Below the pieces are notes generated by a model, which was given only the letters and a program-made list of their open reading frames with translations, was not told the DNA's origin and made no database searches. From assembly GCF_001571005.1 (NCBI RefSeq), contig NZ_BCST01000002.1:488075-552074 (forward strand): 64,000 nt of DNA, in the 5' to 3' direction. This document shows positions 57,742-64,000 of this stretch, in pieces; position 1 is the first letter of the stretch; each line of letters starts with the position of its first letter. A program made the position numbers and the translations under genes. This stretch comes from Herbiconiux solani NBRC 106740. GTDB lineage: Bacteria > Actinomycetota > Actinomycetes > Actinomycetales > Microbacteriaceae.

Positions 57742-58769
57742 ACCGCCCCGCCTCGATGACCTCCCGGCCGGCCCGCCGCTCGGGGGTGCGCGCGCTGCTG
57801 GCGCTCGGCGTGCTGGGCGCGGCCGTCGTCGGATCGGTCGCCGCGGCGCCGGCTCCGGCGGCGGAGGCGGCCGGCCGCGTGAGCGTCTCGGTCGTGGGTC
57901 AGCCCGAGCTCGTCGGGGTGGCCGACCCGAGCTACCTGACCGAGGTGGCGGTGTCGGGCAGCGGGTTCCAGTCGGTGCCGAGCGGGTTCGGCGGGCTGTA
58001 CGTGTTCTTCGGCTGGGTCGACGGCGGGGCCTGGGCGCCCAGTCAGGGCGGCGCCACCGGATCCACCTACCGCTACGTCTACGACGACGAGACCAACCCG
58101 GTCGGGTACCAGCTGTTCGTGAGCTTTCCCGGATCGTCGACCGAGTCCGCGGCGAACGGCGGGGAGATGTCGGCCGACGGATCCTGGTCGGCGACCATGC
58201 GCATCCCGGGCTCGAGCTTCGAGTCGTACGGCCGCAACGGCGACGTGACCACGGTCGACTGCCTGTCGGTGCAGTGCGGGATCATCACGATCGGGGCGCA
58301 CGGCGTGGTGAGCCCGAGTAATGAGACGTTCACGCCGATCACGTTCAAGGATCTGTACTCGGGTGCGGGCGGCGCGGGCGCTGCCGCGGGTGCCGGGACT
58401 GCCGGTGGGGCGGGGGATGCCGGAGCCGCTGCCGCCGCCGCTGCCGCCGCCGCCGCTCAGGCGCAGGCCGACGCCGACGCGCAGGCCGCCGCCGAGGCGG
58501 CGGATGCCCAGGTGGCGGATGCCGCGCCGGCTCCGGTCTCGACGACGATCATCGCCGCCCCGGCGGCGGCTCCCACCGACGGCAACCTCGTGCCCATCCT
58601 GCTCGGTGCGGTCGGCGGCGTCGGACTGCTGGCGATCGCGGCGATCGGCTTCCTGGTCTGGGCGGTGCTGAGCTCGCGCAGGCGCGTCCTCGCGCCGGCG
58701 GGCGCCGCCCCGGCGGGTGCAGCCCCGGCCGGCGATGCCGGTCCCGCCGGCACTGAGAGCCAGGCCTGA
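57738..58769 (+). CDS. Cell-surface protein of the haem operon, membrane anchored
   Basis: A 343-residue exported protein. A signal peptide (to about residue 36) is followed by one beta-rich domain (about 38-205): LTEVAVSGSGFQSVPSGFGG, LYVFFGWVDGGAWAPSQGG, VDCLSVQCGIITIGAHGVV and NETFTPITF. This domain recurs in actinobacterial haem-uptake loci, and the two Cys probably form a disulfide. An Ala-rich helical stretch with Asp and Gln follows, then a membrane helix (about 288-312) and an Ala/Pro tail. It probably receives haem at the wall and passes it to HmuT; this role rests on operon context. AAGGAG precedes the ATG, which overlaps the hmuV stop. Confidence 0.82.
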   Translation: MNRPASMTSRPARRSGVRALLALGVLGAAVVGSVAAAPAPAAEAAGRVSVSVVGQPELVGVADPSYLTEVAVSGSGFQSVPSGFGGLYVFFGWVDGGAWAPSQGGATGSTYRYVYDDETNPVGYQLFVSFPGSSTESAANGGEMSADGSWSATMRIPGSSFESYGRNGDVTTVDCLSVQCGIITIGAHGVVSPSNETFTPITFKDLYSGAGGAGAAAGAGTAGGAGDAGAAAAAAAAAAAQAQADADAQAAAEAADAQVADAAPAPVSTTIIAAPAAAPTDGNLVPILLGAVGGVGLLAIAAIGFLVWAVLSSRRRVLAPAGAAPAGAAPAGDAGPAGTESQA

Positions 58770-58770
58770 C

Positions 58771-61700
58771 ATGAGAGCTCGGATGGGGACTGCGCTCGCG
58801 AGCGGTGCGCTGGTCGTCGCTCTGGTGGGCGGTGGAGTGCTCATGCCTTCTGCGGCATATGCGGACAGCACCCTGCCCGACGCGGGCTTGCTGACCTCCG
58901 ACACCGGCGTCCCTCCGGCAGATCCGGGTGCGGCCGCCAGCGGCGCGACACCCTCGCCTGCGCCGGCCGAGGACGATGGTTCTGGGCCCGCTTCCGGTAA
59001 GGACGATGTCGTCGATGCGTCCGGAAGCGATTCCGTTTCTGCTCAGACGGGTGGCATGGGTTCGCCCACCGCCGCCGCACCGGGCGTCGCCGCGGGCGAC
59101 CCGGGCGGGACGCCCGCATCCGTTTCGAGTGAGCCTGCGAGCGGAACCGGCGCTGCCTCCGGCACGTCGGCGTCCGGAGCGGGAGCGGAAGACGTGGCTG
59201 GGTCGGCGGCATCAGCATCCGCTGCCACCTCCGCCGACGCCGGCACGGCTACCGGCACCCCCACCGGCAGCGTCGGGCCGATCGCGCCCACGCCCCTTCC
59301 CGCGTCGACCTGGGAGGCGGGACTCGCTCCCGCCGCCGGGCAGGTGCTGCTGGCGGGCGACCCCGCGGGGATCGACTTCGGCATCGAGGTGGCGTGGGCT
59401 CCGCGCGACGGAACCGCCCCGCTCGGCTACCGGGTCGAGCTGTTCGCCGGCCGTAGCGTTACGAACTCGAACACCCTGGTCGCCCGTGTCGAAGTCGGCG
59501 CGAACGCCACCCGGCATCGCGTCGAGGGCGTCGCCTTCGGCTCGGCCACAGTCACCGCTCGGGTGACGCCGCTCGACGGCGCGGGCGCTCTCCCCGACGC
59601 CCTCGTCAGCGATCCGCTCGCGCTGCCCGAGGCGAGTGCGGGCATCCGCTCGTCGTCGCGCGCCGGCACCCCCGCCCTGTCCTCCCCCACCGCCGATGGC
59701 TTCACGGCGACCTGGCCCGCAGCACCCTCCAACGGCCCGGCCCCCGCGCCGGGCGCAGTCTTGGGCACTGACACAGCCGTCGCGAGCGACCCCGCACCCG
59801 CGGGGTACGTCGTGCGCGTGCTCGAGCGACGCCACGACCAGCTCGCGGCGACGGCGGCGGCGTTCGTCACCGCATCCTTCGACGTCGGCGACACCACCAC
59901 CGCCACCCTCACCGGCCTCGAGGGATCGAGCCGGTACCTCGCCGCCGTCGTGGCCTACGACGAGGTCGACGGGGTGAAGCGGTTCCGCGCGAGCTCGGCG
60001 GCGAGCGCCGTTCCGGCCTGGTCGGAGGCCTACGCGGCCCAGACGCTCGGATCCCGCGCACCGCTCACCGAGTGGGCGAACGTCCCGCCGGCTCCGGTCG
60101 CGACCTCCGCCCGGGTGCTCACCTGGACCGGCACGCCCACCACCGGCCGCTACACGGGCGGCGCCCCGATCACGGGCTACCGCGTCGAGCTGCACCAGGC
60201 CGGCGTCGGTCTCGTGCAGACCATCCCCGCCGATGCGACCGGCGATACCGCCCCCACGGCACGGTTCGCTGGGCTCACCCCTGGCGCGCGCTACTCGGTG
60301 CGGGTGGCTGCGATCAACGCGAACGGGGTCGGCGAGCTCTCCGACTTCGGGGCCTCCGTCACGACGCCCGCGGCCTCGGATCCCGGCAGCCGCAGGCCGG
60401 CCTTCACCGACCGGGCCGCACTCGCCGCCGCGGTCGCGGCCGGCACCCTGGCCGAGGCCCCGTCGGTCGTCACCGTCGAGCAGGGCTCGGATGCGTCGGT
60501 CACCCTCCCCTGGACGACCGCGCAGAGCGGCGAGGCCTGGTGGTACGGCGACGGCACCTTCGCGGCCAGCGTCACCGGCATCGGCACCGACGGCACCCCC
60601 ACCACCCCCCAACCCCACTCCTTCCCCACCCGCGGTCTCCCCGTTGGCACGCACTGGCTGCTCTTCGTGACCGACGCCGAACTCGAGGGCGACCCGGCCC
60701 CCGCGGGCGGAGCATCCATCGCCGTCCGCATCCAGATCGTGCCCTCGACCGCCGGCGTCACCCCGCTCGAGAACGCCGTGCTGCGCTGGGGCCTGAACGA
60801 CGAGGCGAACAACGGCGCCTACTTCGGTGGCTGCAACTTCCTCTCGGCGGGCAAGACCCCCGATCCGGGCCACTCACGCGTCTTCGAGCCGGGCGATTAC
60901 GCGGCGACCGCCGACACCGTGAGCATCCAGAAGCCGGATGCTGCAGGCCGCTACGTGCCCGCCGACTGGTCGACGAAGTGCCTCGACCGCACCGGCGCGC
61001 CCCTCAGCGCCGGCACCGCGACCCCCTACGGCGGCAGCCAGTTCGTGATGACCGGCGGAACCGGACAGGTCGAACAGGCCGCCGGCTCCGCGGTGATCCG
61101 CTGGGACGGCGACGTCACCGTGGCCTACTACGGCGGCATGGCGTTCTGGTACCTGAGCGACCCGGTACTCACCGTGAAAGGCGGCACCGGCATCCTCACC
61201 GCCACCGCCGGCGGCTTCGGCACCGACATGGACGACCTGTCGAAGTGGCAGGCCATCCCCGAGCGCACCGTCACGCTCGCCACCTTCAGCGGTGTGCAGG
61301 TCGGCCCCGAGGGGTTCACGGTCACGCCCGACTATCGCGGCGTCGCCGTCGAGACCGGCGGCGGCACCGCGCAGGTGCGCACCGGGGCCGACTGGGGGTC
61401 GTTCCCGCAGAGCTTCATCGACTTCCAGGCCGCCACCGGTCAGGCATCGTACTGGTACTCCAGCGGCGGGCAGGCGGATGGGGCGAAGCCCGCGCAGCCG
61501 TTCGTGGTCGGCTACGACGCGGCCTCGTTCGTCGTGCCGGCGGCCCCGGTGGCGACCGGTCCGGAGGCCGCTCCGGCCAAGGTGCCGGCCGTCGTGCGGC
61601 CGCCGACTCGGGTTCCCCTGAAGGTCAAGGGGGTGCGTCCGCCCGTGCCGGCGGTCGCGCCCGCCGAGGCGACGGCGGATGCGGGTGCGACCCGCGCCTC

Positions 61701-61908
61701 GTCGGCGAGCGCGGCCGCCGGCTCGGTGGTGCTCGTGGAGTCGCCCGCGGCATCCGTGGGGCTGAGCGCGACCGAGCTGATGCTGCTGCTCGTGCTCATC
61801 GGCGCGCTCGGCATGGTGGTCGTCGTCACCGGAGTCGGTGGCGGACTCGTGGTGCTGGGACGCACGGGCGCAGGGGTGCTGGGGCGCACGGGCGCTCGTA
61901 AGCCATAG
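58771..61908 (+). CDS. HtaA-domain haem-binding surface protein with Fn3 repeats
   Basis: A 1045-residue exported protein. A signal peptide (to about residue 32) and a 120-residue Ser/Ala/Gly-rich stretch precede two to three fibronectin type III-like domains (for example PITGYRVELHQAGVGLVQT ... TPGARYSVRVAAINANGVGE). Residues about 663-915 match the HtaA haem-binding domain: LRWGLNDEANNGAYFGGCNF, FVMTGGTGQVEQAAGSAVIR, MAFWYLSDPVLTVKGG, TDMDDLSKWQAIPERTVTLA and SFIDFQAATGQASYWYSSGG. The C-terminus has a membrane helix and LGRTGAGVLGRTGARKP. HtaA proteins of Corynebacterium bind haem through Tyr/His and feed HmuT. It is the last gene of the operon, 1 bp after the previous stop. MGTALAS, four codons in, is another possible start. 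Confidence 0.87.
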   Translation: MRARMGTALASGALVVALVGGGVLMPSAAYADSTLPDAGLLTSDTGVPPADPGAAASGATPSPAPAEDDGSGPASGKDDVVDASGSDSVSAQTGGMGSPTAAAPGVAAGDPGGTPASVSSEPASGTGAASGTSASGAGAEDVAGSAASASAATSADAGTATGTPTGSVGPIAPTPLPASTWEAGLAPAAGQVLLAGDPAGIDFGIEVAWAPRDGTAPLGYRVELFAGRSVTNSNTLVARVEVGANATRHRVEGVAFGSATVTARVTPLDGAGALPDALVSDPLALPEASAGIRSSSRAGTPALSSPTADGFTATWPAAPSNGPAPAPGAVLGTDTAVASDPAPAGYVVRVLERRHDQLAATAAAFVTASFDVGDTTTATLTGLEGSSRYLAAVVAYDEVDGVKRFRASSAASAVPAWSEAYAAQTLGSRAPLTEWANVPPAPVATSARVLTWTGTPTTGRYTGGAPITGYRVELHQAGVGLVQTIPADATGDTAPTARFAGLTPGARYSVRVAAINANGVGELSDFGASVTTPAASDPGSRRPAFTDRAALAAAVAAGTLAEAPSVVTVEQGSDASVTLPWTTAQSGEAWWYGDGTFAASVTGIGTDGTPTTPQPHSFPTRGLPVGTHWLLFVTDAELEGDPAPAGGASIAVRIQIVPSTAGVTPLENAVLRWGLNDEANNGAYFGGCNFLSAGKTPDPGHSRVFEPGDYAATADTVSIQKPDAAGRYVPADWSTKCLDRTGAPLSAGTATPYGGSQFVMTGGTGQVEQAAGSAVIRWDGDVTVAYYGGMAFWYLSDPVLTVKGGTGILTATAGGFGTDMDDLSKWQAIPERTVTLATFSGVQVGPEGFTVTPDYRGVAVETGGGTAQVRTGADWGSFPQSFIDFQAATGQASYWYSSGGQADGAKPAQPFVVGYDAASFVVPAAPVATGPEAAPAKVPAVVRPPTRVPLKVKGVRPPVPAVAPAEATADAGATRASSASAAAGSVVLVESPAASVGLSATELMLLLVLIGALGMVVVVTGVGGGLVVLGRTGAGVLGRTGARKP

Positions 61909-61944
61909 TGGGAGACGACAGCCCCCGTCGATCAGGAGACACTC

Positions 61945-62376
61945 ATGAGATACATGCTCATCATGCGCAACACCGCCGAGTCGCTCCGAGCCGTCGAAGG
62001 CCTCGATTTCGAGCAGGTCATCAACGCGATGGGCGCCTTCAACGAGTCGATGATCACGGCCGGTGTGCTGCGGGGCGGTGACGGGCTGACGGATGCCGGC
62101 GACGGCCAGGTGGTCGAGTTCACCGACGGCGACCCGGTCGTGACCGACGGCCCGTACGGCGAGGTGCGCGAGCTCTTCAACGGCTACTGGATCATCGAGG
62201 CGGAATCCAAGCAGGACGCGCTCGCGTGGGCCGTACGCGCTCCCCTCACCCCCGGGCAGAAGCTCGAGGTGCGGCGCATCACGGATGCCAGCGACTTCAC
62301 GGACTTCGCCGACAACGAGTTCGTGAAGAAGGAGGAGGGGTGGCGCGCCGAGCAGGAGGGGTCGTCGGCGCTCTAG
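61945..62376 (+). CDS. YCII-related (DGPF domain) protein
   Basis: A 143-residue protein of the DGPF/YCII family: MRYMLIMRNTAESLRAVEGL at the start and VVTDGPYGEVRELFNGYWII around the DGP(F/Y) motif (about residue 68). Such proteins form ferredoxin-like dimers with a conserved Asp-His-type pocket; many are encoded beside ECF sigma factors, which is not the case here. An AGGAGA box precedes the ATG. It lies 36 bp after the haem operon and may be read through from it, though a functional link is not evident. Confidence 0.87.
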   Translation: MRYMLIMRNTAESLRAVEGLDFEQVINAMGAFNESMITAGVLRGGDGLTDAGDGQVVEFTDGDPVVTDGPYGEVRELFNGYWIIEAESKQDALAWAVRAPLTPGQKLEVRRITDASDFTDFADNEFVKKEEGWRAEQEGSSAL

Positions 62377-62513
62377 ATCAGCGGGATCCGGGCAGCCAGG
62401 TCCCTCGTTGTCAGGCTCGCTCTCGCCCGTGCCCTCGTAGAGCGTTCTCAGGGTCCGCATACGATTCGCCGAGCCACTGATCAGGGCGGTCATAGCCCCG
62501 CCCGGGGTGAACA

Positions 62514-62540
62514 CGACAGCTGTCGGCGTGCGCTGATAAT
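62514..62540 (+). promoter_or_regulatory. Probable promoter of the FtsX-type permease gene
   Basis: GATAAT (62535-62540) lies 6 nt before the ATG at 62547. A perfect palindrome CGACAGCTGTCG (62514-62525) occupies the -35 region. The remaining space back to the YCII gene (62377-62513) holds nothing I can identify. Confidence 0.4.
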
Positions 62541-62546
62541 GGTCCA

Positions 62547-64000
<1,454 letters not shown>

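Overview
The window is GC-rich DNA with almost every coding third position G or C, typical of a high-GC actinobacterium. Gene content points to the Microbacteriaceae or a near relative: a DUF3073 protein and an SCP2-like protein beside purine genes, cell-wall-binding type 2 (CWB2) repeats, HtaA-type haem proteins, and many genes whose start codon lies 6-8 nt after a TANNNT box (leaderless initiation). The assignment is inference from gene families; there is no rRNA, and I found no tRNA, CRISPR array, insertion sequence or phage.

Layout. 1-4.4 kb: the end of a DHA2-type MFS exporter, a tiny acidic protein with its own terminator, a KimA-like potassium importer, DUF3073 and a two-TM protein. 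4.5-21 kb: a purine region with an SCP2-like protein, a purD-purC gene fusion, purM and purF. A secreted trypsin-like protease with CWB2 repeats separates purM from purF. Interspersed are two alpha/beta hydrolases, an AraC/VOC pair, a 2OG-Fe dioxygenase, an AlkA-like glycosylase, a TfoX-like protein, a NUDIX hydrolase and a TrmB/LuxR-type regulator. 21.2-26.8 kb: a very large secreted subtilase and an alpha/beta hydrolase.

27-36.8 kb: a compact set resembling a biosynthetic cluster. It has two MGT-type glycosyltransferases, a MenA/UbiA prenyltransferase, an MBL hydrolase, an acyl-CoA-dehydrogenase-fold flavoprotein, a SnoaL-like protein, a berberine-bridge-type FAD oxidase and an AfsR/SARP regulator. 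The divergent glycosyltransferase promoter carries three GTGGAC-like elements at exact 11-bp spacing, the periodicity SARP regulators use. No scaffold synthase is visible; the MenA homologue suggests, as inference, a menaquinone-pathway or other prenylated aromatic acceptor. This is the best candidate for an undescribed system.

36.9-54.4 kb: a VOC/HxlR/quinone oxidoreductase locus with paired operators inside its promoter, a DinB protein, a class A PBP, tag-gabT, a YgiC/YgiB-like pair, an aldo/keto reductase, a GH13 enzyme, lipB-lipA, a VapBC module, a double-hotdog thioesterase, and a DsbA-like membrane protein without its CxxC. 54.4-62 kb: an iron/haem operon (hmuTUV plus two surface haem-handling candidates) behind a promoter whose spacer holds a near-perfect IdeR/DtxR box. 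The window ends in a DGPF/YCII protein and a truncated FtsX-type permease.

Two themes recur. Long palindromes, two of them sharing a core sequence, sit at gene ends. Minisatellites are common both inside genes (Ser/Gly, Asp/Arg, Gly/Thr linkers) and just downstream of stop codons.
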